A stretch of 39,159 bases of DNA, taken from contig NZ_LMCY01000043.1 of NCBI RefSeq assembly GCF_001425685.1, positions 218,505 through 257,663 of the forward strand. Direction: 5' to 3'. The first letter of the stretch is position 1. Every line of letters begins with the position of its first letter. Both the position numbers and the translations under genes were made by a program. The stretch comes from Massilia sp. Root335 (GTDB lineage: Bacteria > Pseudomonadota > Gammaproteobacteria > Burkholderiales > Burkholderiaceae_D). Shown here piece after piece: positions 1 through 7,853 of the stretch. The notes below the pieces were generated by a model, which was not told where the DNA came from, did no database searches, and saw only the letters and a list, made by a program, of their open reading frames with translations.

Positions 1-1
1 T

Positions 2-910
2 CCGGCGGCACCGCCGGCCGCGCAAGGCGGCGCCGGCCGCGCCATGACGTCGGCCCGTGCGGCCCTCGACGCGGCGCTGGAAGCGGCGCGCGCCGGGTCG
101 CGCATGGGCGGCGTGCCCCGCCGTCCGGCACCGGCAAGCGGGCCTGCAGCGACGCCTGCGCCGGCGCCGGTTGCGCCGCCGGCGGCGCCAGGCCCCGGCG
201 CGGTCGCCGGTGCGGCGGCCGCCCCGGCCCGCGTGGCTGCCACGGCGCCATGGGACCCGGCGCCGCAGAACGCCCCGCAGGCGGCGCCCCAGCCGCAGCC
301 GTCCATGCAGCACCAGCCGGCCCAGGCGCAAGGACACGCCAACGGGCAGGCCGTGGCCGACGACGAGCCGCCGTCCTGGGTCACCGAGTTTTCCGACGAC
401 AGCGCCGTCGCGATGGATGGGCCGGCCGTGGCCGCCCCGCCCGTGGCCGCGCCCGCGCGCGTCGCCGCACCGAGCGCGCCGCCGTACGCCTACGTCATCA
501 CGCCCGTGCCGGCCATCGACTGGGACGGCAACTGGCCGGCGCTGGCGGCGTCGCTGCCGCTGCGCGGCGTGGCCCAGCAGCTTGCCTTCCAGACCGAGCT
601 GGTCGAGTGCGTGGCGGACGGTGCCGCCGCCACGTTCCGCCTGCGCGTGCCGGTCGACACGCTGCGCGCCAGCGGCAACAGCGAAAAGCTGTGCGCGGCC
701 CTGCAGGAACGGTTCCCGGCCGTGCGCGTGAACGTCGAGACCGAGATCGCGCCGACCTGGTACACGGCCAGCGCCGAAGCCAAGGCAAGGCGCGAGCGGC
801 TGCAGCGCGAGGCCGAGGCGACCGTCGACGCCGATCCGTTCGTGCAGGACATGGCGCGCACGTTCGACGCGTTCGTCGTGCCCGGCTCCGTGCGTCCGAT
901 CGCGACCTGA
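2..910 (+). CDS. dnaX: DNA polymerase III subunit gamma/tau, C-terminal part (partial, 5' end outside the window)
   Basis: The reading frame is open from the first bases of the window, so the ATG at 44 is internal and the gene starts upstream. What is visible is a long Ala/Pro-rich linker (to about position 480) followed by a compact C-terminal domain. This fits the tau tail of the clamp-loader subunit, where a flexible linker joins the AAA+ part to a domain that contacts the polymerase alpha subunit. The AAA+ domain itself is not in view. Identification rests on this architecture and on the neighbours: ybaB and recR follow, as in the conserved dnaX-ybaB-recR cluster of proteobacteria. The stop is TGA at 908-910. 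Confidence 0.82.
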   Translation, partial: PAAPPAAQGGAGRAMTSARAALDAALEAARAGSRMGGVPRRPAPASGPAATPAPAPVAPPAAPGPGAVAGAAAAPARVAATAPWDPAPQNAPQAAPQPQPSMQHQPAQAQGHANGQAVADDEPPSWVTEFSDDSAVAMDGPAVAAPPVAAPARVAAPSAPPYAYVITPVPAIDWDGNWPALAASLPLRGVAQQLAFQTELVECVADGAAATFRLRVPVDTLRASGNSEKLCAALQERFPAVRVNVETEIAPTWYTASAEAKARRERLQREAEATVDADPFVQDMARTFDAFVVPGSVRPIAT

Positions 911-924
911 TCCGCATTCGCCCG

Positions 925-951
925 TATAAACGATATAAACGATACAAACGA
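925..951. repeat. Three tandem 9-bp repeats in the dnaX-ybaB spacer
   Basis: Three head-to-tail copies of TATAAACGA (the third is TACAAACGA) fill most of the gap between the dnaX stop and the ybaB start. They are much more AT-rich than their surroundings. The copies contain TATAAA-like hexamers, so the stretch could supply a -10 element for ybaB, but no matching -35 stands out. An iteron-like protein-binding site or simple slippage are alternatives. Confidence 0.7.
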
Positions 952-983
952 TTTATCCGTCCGACTTTTTTGGAGAACGCATC

Positions 984-1310
984 ATGATGAAAAACCAGCT
1001 CGCAGGCCTGATGAAGCAGGCGCAGGCCATGCAGGACAACATGAAGAAGGCGCAGGACCAGCTGGCCCAGATTGAAGTCGAAGGCCAGTCCGGCGCCGGC
1101 CTGGTGAAGGTCATCATGACCTGCAAGAACGACGTCAAGCGCGTGTCGATCAACCCGTCGCTGCTGGGCGACGACCGCGACATGCTGGAAGACCTGGTGG
1201 CCGCCGCGTTCAACGACGCCGTGCGCAAGGCCGAAGCGACCGCGCAGGAAAAGATGAGCGGCCTGACCGCCGGCCTGCCGCTGCCGCCGGGCTTCAAGAT
1301 GCCGTTCTGA
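984..1310 (+). CDS. ybaB: YbaB/EbfC family nucleoid-associated protein
   Basis: This 108-residue protein is close in length and sequence to E. coli YbaB. It has the MKQAQ..Q start, SGAGLVKV in the centre, EDLVAAAFNDA near the end and the family's PPGFKMPF terminus. YbaB/EbfC proteins are small dimeric DNA-binding proteins that coat the nucleoid and are genetically linked to recombination functions. A GGAG at 972-975 lies 8 nt before the ATG at 984 and supports this start; a second ATG follows at 987. The gene sits between dnaX and recR as in many proteobacteria, though here a YciI-like gene separates it from recR. Confidence 0.95.
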   Translation: MMKNQLAGLMKQAQAMQDNMKKAQDQLAQIEVEGQSGAGLVKVIMTCKNDVKRVSINPSLLGDDRDMLEDLVAAAFNDAVRKAEATAQEKMSGLTAGLPLPPGFKMPF

Positions 1311-1311
1311 T

Positions 1312-1333
1312 GCTCACGTAAAGCTCACGTAAA
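1312..1333. repeat. Two tandem 11-bp repeats between ybaB and the YciI-like gene
   Basis: GCTCACGTAAA occurs twice in succession, and a third partial copy (GCTCA) follows. The duplication fills almost the whole gap between the ybaB stop and the next start codon. It may be replication slippage; no function is evident. Confidence 0.65.
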
Positions 1334-1342
1334 GCTCATCGA

Positions 1343-1633
1343 ATGTTCATCGTTACACTCACCTATATAGCGCCGCTCGAGCGCATCGACGCCTACCTGC
1401 CGGCGCACCGCGCCTGGCTGGAGGAGCAGTATGCGCGCGGGCTGATGCTGATGTCGGGCCGCAAGGAGCCGCGCGACGGCGGCATCCTCATCGTCCACGC
1501 CGCCGACCGTGCCGAGCTCGATGCCGCGTTGCGCGACGATCCGTTCGGGCAGGCCGGCCTCGCGACCTATGCGATCACCGAGTTCGTGCCCACCATGAGC
1601 GTCGACGCGCTGGCCGCCTGGTGCGCGCAGTAA
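1343..1633 (+). CDS. YciI family protein
   Basis: A 96-residue protein with the small alpha/beta fold typical of YCII-related proteins. It begins MFIVTLTY, has an R..HRAWLEEQ helix, then LMLMSGRKEPRDGGILIV and a DPFGQAGLATYAITEF segment, all familiar from this family. Members are ferredoxin-like-fold proteins proposed to be small enzymes, often with a conserved His/Asp pair; the substrate is generally unknown. There is no convincing Shine-Dalgarno in front of the ATG at 1343, since the upstream sequence is the 11-bp repeat. It lies 32 bp after ybaB and 34 bp before recR, so it is probably co-transcribed with them. Confidence 0.85.
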   Translation: MFIVTLTYIAPLERIDAYLPAHRAWLEEQYARGLMLMSGRKEPRDGGILIVHAADRAELDAALRDDPFGQAGLATYAITEFVPTMSVDALAAWCAQ

Positions 1634-1667
1634 GCCCAGGCGCGGACCCAGAGACCCGGAGATAGTG

Positions 1668-2258
1668 ATGTCCAAATCGCTCGACTTCCTCACCGAGGCC
1701 CTGCGCCGCCTGCCGGGCGTCGGACCGAAGTCGGCGCAGCGCATGGCCTTCCACCTGCTGCAGCACGACCGCGAAGGCGCCGCCATGCTGTCGCGCGCGC
1801 TGTACCAGGCCGTCGACGCGGTGCACCACTGCGCGCTGTGCAACACGTTCTCGGAAACCGAGGTCTGCGACCTGTGCGCCGACGAGCAGCGCGATCGCAC
1901 GCTGCTGTGCGTCGTCGAGACGCCGGCCGACCAGATGATGATCGAGCAGACCCTGACCTTCAAGGGCCTGTACTTCGTGCTGATGGGGCGGCTGTCGCCG
2001 CTGGACGGCATCGGTCCCAAGGACCTGCACCTGGAAAAACTGGTCAGCCGCGCCGCCGACGGCGACGTCAAGGAAGTGGTGCTTGCCACCAATTTCACCA
2101 ACGAGGGCGAAGCGACCGCCCATTACATCAGCGAAATGCTGAAGGCGCGCGGCCTCAAGGTCAGCCGCCTCGCGCGCGGCGTCCCGGTCGGGGGCGAGCT
2201 CGAGTATGTGGACGCCGGCACCATCGCGCGCGCCATGCTCGACAGGCGAAGTGCATAA
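1668..2258 (+). CDS. recR: Recombination mediator RecR
   Basis: RecR acts with RecF/RecO to load RecA at single-strand gaps. The 196-residue product has the family layout: an N-terminal helix-hairpin-helix (LRRLPGVGPKSAQRMA), a four-Cys zinc motif (Cys55, Cys58, Cys67, Cys70), a Toprim domain beginning at LLCVVETPAD, and the conserved C-terminal LARGVPVGGELEYVD. I chose the ATG at 1668, giving MSKSLDFL, over the overlapping GTG at 1665; a purine-rich CGGAGA lies just upstream. It is the last gene of the dnaX-ybaB-recR group. Confidence 0.96.
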   Translation: MSKSLDFLTEALRRLPGVGPKSAQRMAFHLLQHDREGAAMLSRALYQAVDAVHHCALCNTFSETEVCDLCADEQRDRTLLCVVETPADQMMIEQTLTFKGLYFVLMGRLSPLDGIGPKDLHLEKLVSRAADGDVKEVVLATNFTNEGEATAHYISEMLKARGLKVSRLARGVPVGGELEYVDAGTIARAMLDRRSA

Positions 2259-2259
2259 T

Positions 2260-2281
2260 GGGCCTCCCCGAAAGGGAGCCC
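2260..2281 (+). terminator. Bulged hairpin just after recR, possible weak terminator
   Basis: GGGCCTCCC can pair with GGGAGCCC around a short CGAAA loop, leaving one bulged C. It starts 2 bp after the recR stop. No T-run follows, so it is at best a weak or Rho-assisted terminator. Confidence 0.25.
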
Positions 2282-2489
2282 GACCATCGTCGCGCACTGA
2301 GCAATGAAGGACCGCACGGGCGCTGAGCGTCCCGTACGTGCGCGCGGCCGTGATGCATCGGTCGGGTGTCCTGTCATCGCTCGCGCGGCAGGCAGAGGTT
2401 CCCGGCGGCAGGCGGTGTCCGCTTGACAGTGCGCACATGGCGCACCGGTTCCGCTGCTATCGTGGGGATACTTTGACCGGATCCCAAGC

Positions 2490-3653
2490 ATGCACCTCGT
2501 CGACATCACGATGTTTTACGCGGCCGAAGGAGGCGGCGTCAGTACCTATCTGAATGCCAAGGCGCATTGGCTGGCGGGGCGCAGCCGCGTCCGGCACACG
2601 ATCATGAGCTCGAACGTGGAGACCTGCGCCCACGCGGTGCCCGCGCTCGTCAAGATACCGTCCGCGGGCGTCCCCGGCTTCCACGGCTTCCGCATGCCGC
2701 TGTCCGTGGCCGGGCCGGCGCGGCTGCTGGCATCCGTCCGGCCCGACGTGGTCGAGGCGGGCGACGCCGGGCATTGCGCCTGGGCCGCGCTGCGCATGCG
2801 CAAGCGCCACGGCATCCCGGCCGTCGCGTTCTATCACTCCGACCTGCCGCGCCTCGTGCAGCCGCGCCTCGGGCGCTGGATCGCGCGCGGCACCTGCCGC
2901 TATCTCGCCAACCTGTACCGCCAGTTCGACCTCGTGCTCGCGCCCAGCCGCATCATGGTGCAGCAGCTGGACGCGATCGGCGTGCACGGCGCCGTGCACC
3001 AGCCGCTCGGCATCGACAGCAGCGTGTTCCGTCCGCAACGCCGCGACGAGACGCTGCGCGAGCGCCTCGGCCTCGATCCGGACGCGCGCCTGCTCGTCTA
3101 TGCCGGCCGCTTCACGCCCGAAAAGAAACTGCATGTGCTCATCGAAGCCGTGCGCAAGCTGGGCGATCCCTATCACCTGATCCTCGTCGGCGGTGGTGGC
3201 GTGCTGCCGTTTTGCGACCGCGTGACGCACATCCCGTTCCGGCGCGACCAGCGCCAGCTGGCCCGCCTGCTGGCCAGCTGCGACGTGCTCGTGCACCCCG
3301 GCGATTGCGAGACCTTCGGCCTGATCGTGCTCGAAGCGATGGCTTGCGGCCTGCCCGTCGTCGCCACGAACCGGGGCGGCGTGGCCGAGCTGGTCGACGC
3401 GGAGACGGGCATCCTCGCCGAGCCGAACCACGTCGACAGCCTGGCCGGCGCGATCGAAGCGATCTTCCGGCGCGACATGGAACGCATGGGCCACGCCGCG
3501 CGCCGCAAGGCCGTCGAACGCTACGACTGGAACGAAATCCTCCCGCAGGTGCTTGGCCGCTACGAGGCACTGGTCGGCGGCCATCCTTATGTCGGCCGTG
3601 TCGTCGGCGGCGACGTGATCAACGAGCGGGAGCGCATCCATGTCACGGACTGA
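2490..3653 (+). CDS. Glycosyltransferase, GT4-type (family 1/4 GT-B fold)
   Basis: A 387-residue retaining glycosyltransferase of the GT-B type. The N-terminal domain opens with an acceptor-site signature (FYAAEGGGVSTYL). The C-terminal nucleotide-sugar domain begins at LVYAGRFTPEKKLHVLIEA and carries the E-x7-E donor motif in DCETFGLIVLEAMACGLP, followed by GGVAELV. It probably adds a sugar to a lipid or envelope glycan at the inner face of the membrane. Donor and acceptor cannot be read from the sequence. The gene overlaps the downstream deacetylase by 14 bp, which suggests translational coupling and a joint role in building and trimming a surface glycan or glycolipid. Confidence 0.88.
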   Translation: MHLVDITMFYAAEGGGVSTYLNAKAHWLAGRSRVRHTIMSSNVETCAHAVPALVKIPSAGVPGFHGFRMPLSVAGPARLLASVRPDVVEAGDAGHCAWAALRMRKRHGIPAVAFYHSDLPRLVQPRLGRWIARGTCRYLANLYRQFDLVLAPSRIMVQQLDAIGVHGAVHQPLGIDSSVFRPQRRDETLRERLGLDPDARLLVYAGRFTPEKKLHVLIEAVRKLGDPYHLILVGGGGVLPFCDRVTHIPFRRDQRQLARLLASCDVLVHPGDCETFGLIVLEAMACGLPVVATNRGGVAELVDAETGILAEPNHVDSLAGAIEAIFRRDMERMGHAARRKAVERYDWNEILPQVLGRYEALVGGHPYVGRVVGGDVINERERIHVTD

Positions 3654-4917
3654 CGACCCCATCGACGAGCAGGTGCTGTGCGTGTCGATCCACGACGTGG
3701 CGCCGGCCACGTGGACGGATTGCCTGCGCCTCGTGCAGGCCGTGCGCGCCGTGGCGGACATCCCGCTGACGTGGCTCGTCGTGCCGCATTATCACTTCCG
3801 GCCAGAGCAATCGCCGGCCATGGAAGCGTGCCTGAACGTGGCGCTGGAACGCGGCGACGAGCTGGCGCTGCACGGCTACAGCCATCTCGATACGGAAGCG
3901 GGCGGCGGCGGCCTGCGCGCCCGCTTCCTGCGCACCGTCTACACGCGGCGCGAGGGCGAGTTCGCGGCGCTGGCCGAGGCGGAAGCGCGGCGCCGCCTGG
4001 CGCTCGGCCTGGACTGGTTCGCGGCACGCGGCTGGACCCCGACAGGTTTCATCCCGCCGGCCTGGCTGCTGGGCGAGGGCGCGTGGCGGGCCCTGCGCGA
4101 CTCGCCGTTCGCGTACACGACGACATTCAGCCATTTCCACTGCCTGCCCGGTGCGCGGAATGCCCAGCCCGGCCGGGAGGTGCAACGCAGCAGCGCACCG
4201 CCGGCAAGCGAACGCGGCAAGGCATCCCGGCACGCGCACGAGCGTCGAGACGGCTATCGCGGCGATGGCGGCGCAGGCATGCAGTATGGCAGCGGGGCCA
4301 TGCAGAACGGCCAGCGGAACCAGTCGCGGCACGACAGCCCGAACCGGCAATTCGATCAAAGCAACTGGACTGGTCCCGTTGCCGTTGACGATGCGTGCGA
4401 TGCGCGCAGCCGGCACAACGAAGCTGCCCAACCCGCGAATCAACCCGCGACCCAACCCGCGACCCGTCGCGCGAATCCGGACCCGAACCAGCCGGACGTG
4501 CAGCGCCTGCCGGCTCCGACCGACCCGCACGGGCCGTTCACGCAGAACAACCGCCACGGCACGCATGCGATCCTGTCGCCGTCGCTCGTGTACGCGGCGC
4601 GCAACCGCAGCGGGCGCCTGCTGTCGCCGCGCGTCGCCGATGCGACGGCGGCCATGCTCGCGCAGTCGCCGCTCGTGCGCTTCAGCCTGCATCCGCCCGA
4701 TGCGCGCTATCCGGAACTCATCCGGCACATCCAGCAGGTGCTGGAACGCCTGCTGGAACGGCGCGAGGCCATCACGAAGGCCGAGTGCGCGCGCCGTCTC
4801 ATCCGCGGTGTCACCAGTACGGATCCCACCAGCCGCCCCGCCAGTAACCCGGACCCCAGCCGTAGTAGCCCGGGCCCGGCCCATAGTGCTGCAGATCGTA
4901 CTTCGCGCCCAGATTGA
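3640..4917 (+). CDS. Polysaccharide deacetylase family (DUF2334-like) protein with low-complexity insert
   Basis: The N-terminal half looks like a NodB/DUF2334 deacetylase. It has SIHDVAP near residue 17 (the Asp is a likely metal or catalytic ligand), LHGYSHLD near residue 80 (metal-binding His residues) and GFIPPAWLLG. After TTFSHFHCLPG (to residue 171) the frame enters about 137 residues of Gln/Asn/Arg/Pro/Ser-rich low-complexity sequence. It then returns to well-ordered family-like sequence at HAILSPSLVYAARNRSGRLL (from residue 309). The ATG at 3640 follows GAGCGGGAG and lies inside the end of the glycosyltransferase gene. The last 36 residues (from about 4811) run over the 3' end of the opposite-strand lipoprotein gene and look unstructured. 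Predicted role: deacetylation of an envelope or exported N-acetylated glycan. The insert may be a linker or a recent expansion. Confidence 0.75.
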   Translation: MSRTDDPIDEQVLCVSIHDVAPATWTDCLRLVQAVRAVADIPLTWLVVPHYHFRPEQSPAMEACLNVALERGDELALHGYSHLDTEAGGGGLRARFLRTVYTRREGEFAALAEAEARRRLALGLDWFAARGWTPTGFIPPAWLLGEGAWRALRDSPFAYTTTFSHFHCLPGARNAQPGREVQRSSAPPASERGKASRHAHERRDGYRGDGGAGMQYGSGAMQNGQRNQSRHDSPNRQFDQSNWTGPVAVDDACDARSRHNEAAQPANQPATQPATRRANPDPNQPDVQRLPAPTDPHGPFTQNNRHGTHAILSPSLVYAARNRSGRLLSPRVADATAAMLAQSPLVRFSLHPPDARYPELIRHIQQVLERLLERREAITKAECARRLIRGVTSTDPTSRPASNPDPSRSSPGPAHSAADRTSRPD

Positions 4918-5119
4918 TCACGCAGCTGCGCCACGCGTCCGACTGGGCGGCATAGCCGAGCCGGGTGCAGGCCGGTCCATAGATCGCCATCATCTGCTCG
5001 ACGTCGGCCTGCGCCTGCGCCGCGCGTTCCTGTGGCGTGGCGCACCCGGCCAGCGTCAGCACGATGGACAGGCCTGCCCACCGCAGCGATGGGAATATCC
5101 AAGTGAGCACGCGAACCAT
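4811..5119 (-). CDS. Small predicted lipoprotein, Gly/Tyr/Trp-rich C-terminus
   Basis: A 102-residue protein starting MVRVLTW. It has a hydrophobic signal and a lipobox LAGC (after SIVLT), so it should be lipidated and envelope-anchored. The mature part has a short helix (PQERAAQAQADVEQMMAIYG), two Cys residues that could form a disulfide, and a C-terminus built of YGPGPGYYGWGPGYW-like repeats. I chose the ATG at 5119 because AGGGAGG lies 4 nt upstream; an upstream GTG at 5140 has no comparable site. The 3' 107 bp overlap the convergent deacetylase gene. Function unknown. Confidence 0.75.
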   Translation of the reverse strand: MVRVLTWIFPSLRWAGLSIVLTLAGCATPQERAAQAQADVEQMMAIYGPACTRLGYAAQSDAWRSCVINLGAKYDLQHYGPGPGYYGWGPGYWRGGWWDPYW

Positions 5120-5300
5120 GGCGCCTCCCTCATCCGACACGCGCGTCCTGCGCGCCTGTCATCAGCTTAGAAGACCGCGCCGGCCGACCATCAAGCTCGC
5201 TCAATCGCGTGAAGGGAACCACGGCGGATATGAAATGTCACGCACTCGCCCGGACGTGGGATTTCTGGCAAGATGCATTTTTTTCCGAAGGATGAGCGGC

Positions 5301-7715
5301 ATGGGACAGCGTGGATGGCGGAAGTGGGGACGGCGGGTCGCGGCCGGGATCGTCGTGCTGCCGGTACTCGTCGCGGGCGGCGCCTGGATGACCTTGCGCG
5401 CGAGCCTGCCCGAGCTCGACGGCCAGCACCGTTCGCCGCTGCTGTCCGCGCCCGTGACGGTGGAGCGCGACGCGGACGGCGTGCCGACGATCAGCGGTGC
5501 CAACCGGCTCGACGTCGCCTATGCCACCGGCTTCGTGCACGGCCAGGAGCGCTTTTTCCAGATGGACCTGCTGCGCCGCAGCGCCGCCGGCGAACTGGCC
5601 GAGCTGTTCGGACCCAAGGCGCTGCCGCTCGACCGCGCGCACCGGCTGCACCGCTTCCGTGCCCGCGCCGCGCAGGTCCTGCAGCGCATGACGCCGGCCG
5701 AGCGCGCGCTGCTGGAGCGCTATGCCGCCGGCGTCAACGACGGCCTCGGCGGGCTCCGTGCGCGGCCGTTCGAATACCTGCTGAGCCGCACGGCGCCGCG
5801 GCCGTGGACGCCGGCCGATTCGCTGCTGGCCGTGTGGGCCATGTACTTCGACCTGCAGGGCAGCCAGGAGCCGCGCGAACTGGCGCGCGGCTGGCTGGCC
5901 GCGCATCTCGATCCGGCCCAGCTGGCCTTCCTGCTGCCGGAGGCGACCCGCTGGGATACGCCACTGGATACGCCGCTGGATGCGCCCGCCGTCGCGCCGG
6001 CACCCGCGCCGGTTCCGGCCACGGCGCCGGCCTGGTGGGGCCGCAAGGACGCCGTGCCCGCGCGCCAGGTGGCGGGCATCGCGTTCACGGACTCGGTCGG
6101 AAGCAACAACTACGCCATCGCCGGGACGCGTACGGCGAGCGGCGCCGCCATCGTCTCGGACGACATGCACCTCGGCCTGCAACTGCCGAACACGTGGTAC
6201 CGCCTCGCGCTGCGCTTCCCGGACGACCACGGCCAGCCGCGCCGCATCGTCGGCGTGAGCCTGCCGGGGACGCCGCCGGCCGTCATCGTCGGCAGCAACG
6301 GCCATGTCGCGTGGGCCTTCACCAACAGTTATGCGGATACGCTCGACCTCGTCCGGCTGGGCACCGATGCGGCCCACCCCGGCCAGGTGCGCCTGCCATC
6401 CGGCTGGGAGACGCCCGTGGCGCACACGGAGACGCTGCTCGTGAAGGGCGAGCCGGCGCAATCGATGACCGTGCGCGACACGAGCCTCGGCCCGATCCGC
6501 ACGGTCGAGGGCACGCTGTACGCCGTGCACTGGGTGGCGCATGCGCCCGACGCGCTGAACCTGAACCACCTGAAGCTGGAGTCGTCGACGAACCTCGATG
6601 ACGCACTGGCCGCGGCGGCAAGCGACGGCATCCCGGCGCAGAACGTCGTCCTCGGCGACGACCGCGGCAACATCGCCTGGACCATCGGCGGCGCGCTGCC
6701 GCACCGGACCCAGGGCGGCGTCGGCATCTCGTTCCCGCTGGCCTTCGACGGTGCGGTGCCGACCTGGGACGGGCTGCTCGCGCCCGCGGCGCACCCGCGC
6801 GTCGTGAACCCGCCCGGCGGCCAGCTGGTGACGGCGAACAGCCGCCAGCTGGCGGGCGACGCGGCCCAGGCGATCGGCGACGGCGGCTTCGACCTCGGGG
6901 CGCGCGTCAACCAGCTGAGCGGGAACGTGCGCCGGCTGGGCGACAAGACGGACGTACCGGCCGCGTTCCAGGCTTCGCTCGACGACCGCGCGCCGTTCAT
7001 CGCGCTGTGGCGCCAGCGCGCCCTGGCGGCGCTGGACGCCCGTGCGCTCGACAAGCACCCGCAGCGCGCCGCGTTCCGCCACCTGCTGGAAACGAGCTGG
7101 GACGGCCGCGCCAGCACGACGTCCGTCGGCTACCGCCTGGCGCGCCAGTTCATGTGGTCGCTGCACGACCTGCTGTTCGCCGGCGTCGACGCGGAGCTGG
7201 CCAGGCTCGACCCGAAGGCCAGCATGGTGGCCGCGACGTCGCGCTGGCCGGAGGTCGTCGCGCGCCTGCTGGACGAGCGTCCGGCCGCGTGGCTGCCGTC
7301 CGGCTACGCCAGCTGGCAGGACCTGCAGCTGGCCGCCGTCGACCGCGCCGTCGCCGAACTCACGGCCGACGGCACGCCGCTCGCGCAGGCCACCTGGGGG
7401 CGGCGCAACACGGCCGCGATCGCGCATCCGTTCACGATCGCGGTGCCGGCGCTGCGCCGCTGGCTGAGCGTCCCGCCGGACCAGCTGCCGGGCGACGCCA
7501 ACATGCCGCGCGTGGCCGGTCCCAAGTTCGGGCAGTCGGAACGCCTGACGGTGGCGCCGGGCCATGAGGAAGCCGGGCTGTTCGACATGCCGGGCGGGCA
7601 GAGCGGGCATCCGCTGTCGCCGGATTTCCTCAAGGGGCACGAGGCGTGGGTGCACGGGAAGCCGACGCCCCTGTTGCCGGGGGCGGCGGTGCATACGCTG
7701 ACGTTCACGCGATAA
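5301..7715 (+). CDS. Penicillin acylase family protein (Ntn hydrolase)
   Basis: An 804-residue enzyme of the S45 penicillin/acyl-homoserine-lactone acylase family. These are made as one chain and cut autocatalytically into alpha and beta subunits. A transmembrane or signal segment (about residues 10-30) should send it to the periplasm. The alpha chain begins VTVERDADGVPTISG..DVAYATGFVHGQERFFQMD, as is standard. The beta-chain start is GSNNYAIAG, with the nucleophile Ser268 (codon 6102-6104). Further family blocks are SDDMHLGLQLPNTWY and VNPPGGQLVTANSR. The start at 5301 has AAGGA 8 nt upstream; ATG 5292 is possible, and longer readings are unlikely. Likely substrates are beta-lactams, N-acyl amino acids or acyl-homoserine lactones (a quorum-quenching possibility); the sequence does not decide. 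Confidence 0.92.
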   Translation: MGQRGWRKWGRRVAAGIVVLPVLVAGGAWMTLRASLPELDGQHRSPLLSAPVTVERDADGVPTISGANRLDVAYATGFVHGQERFFQMDLLRRSAAGELAELFGPKALPLDRAHRLHRFRARAAQVLQRMTPAERALLERYAAGVNDGLGGLRARPFEYLLSRTAPRPWTPADSLLAVWAMYFDLQGSQEPRELARGWLAAHLDPAQLAFLLPEATRWDTPLDTPLDAPAVAPAPAPVPATAPAWWGRKDAVPARQVAGIAFTDSVGSNNYAIAGTRTASGAAIVSDDMHLGLQLPNTWYRLALRFPDDHGQPRRIVGVSLPGTPPAVIVGSNGHVAWAFTNSYADTLDLVRLGTDAAHPGQVRLPSGWETPVAHTETLLVKGEPAQSMTVRDTSLGPIRTVEGTLYAVHWVAHAPDALNLNHLKLESSTNLDDALAAAASDGIPAQNVVLGDDRGNIAWTIGGALPHRTQGGVGISFPLAFDGAVPTWDGLLAPAAHPRVVNPPGGQLVTANSRQLAGDAAQAIGDGGFDLGARVNQLSGNVRRLGDKTDVPAAFQASLDDRAPFIALWRQRALAALDARALDKHPQRAAFRHLLETSWDGRASTTSVGYRLARQFMWSLHDLLFAGVDAELARLDPKASMVAATSRWPEVVARLLDERPAAWLPSGYASWQDLQLAAVDRAVAELTADGTPLAQATWGRRNTAAIAHPFTIAVPALRRWLSVPPDQLPGDANMPRVAGPKFGQSERLTVAPGHEEAGLFDMPGGQSGHPLSPDFLKGHEAWVHGKPTPLLPGAAVHTLTFTR

Positions 7716-7790
7716 AGACACAGCAGGCCGTCGTTCCCGGACCCGCCGTCCGCCCTGGCTGGACACCAATGACGTCGCGCGGTTGCTGAA

Positions 7791-7822
7791 AACTTGGGCC
7801 CCCGCCTGCGCGGGGGCGACGG
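7791..7822. repeat. REP-like element, family 1, single arm
   Basis: AACTTGGGCCCCCGCCTGCG followed by CGGGGGCGACGG matches the right arm of the paired elements at 13046-13133 and 34451-34530. It forms a CCCCCGC-CTGC-GCGGGGG hairpin. It lies between convergent genes (acylase and the c-di-GMP regulator). A T5 run a few bases downstream could let it act as a terminator for the acylase gene. Confidence 0.7.
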
Positions 7823-7853
7823 ATATTTTTGCGTTCGTGGAAACGGCGGGCTT

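Noticed and set aside
2259..2489. Possible small RNA (such as 4.5S RNA) downstream of the dnaX-recR cluster
   Set aside because: The conserved GGUCAGGUCCGGAAGG-type core is not present; only a bulged hairpin is seen.
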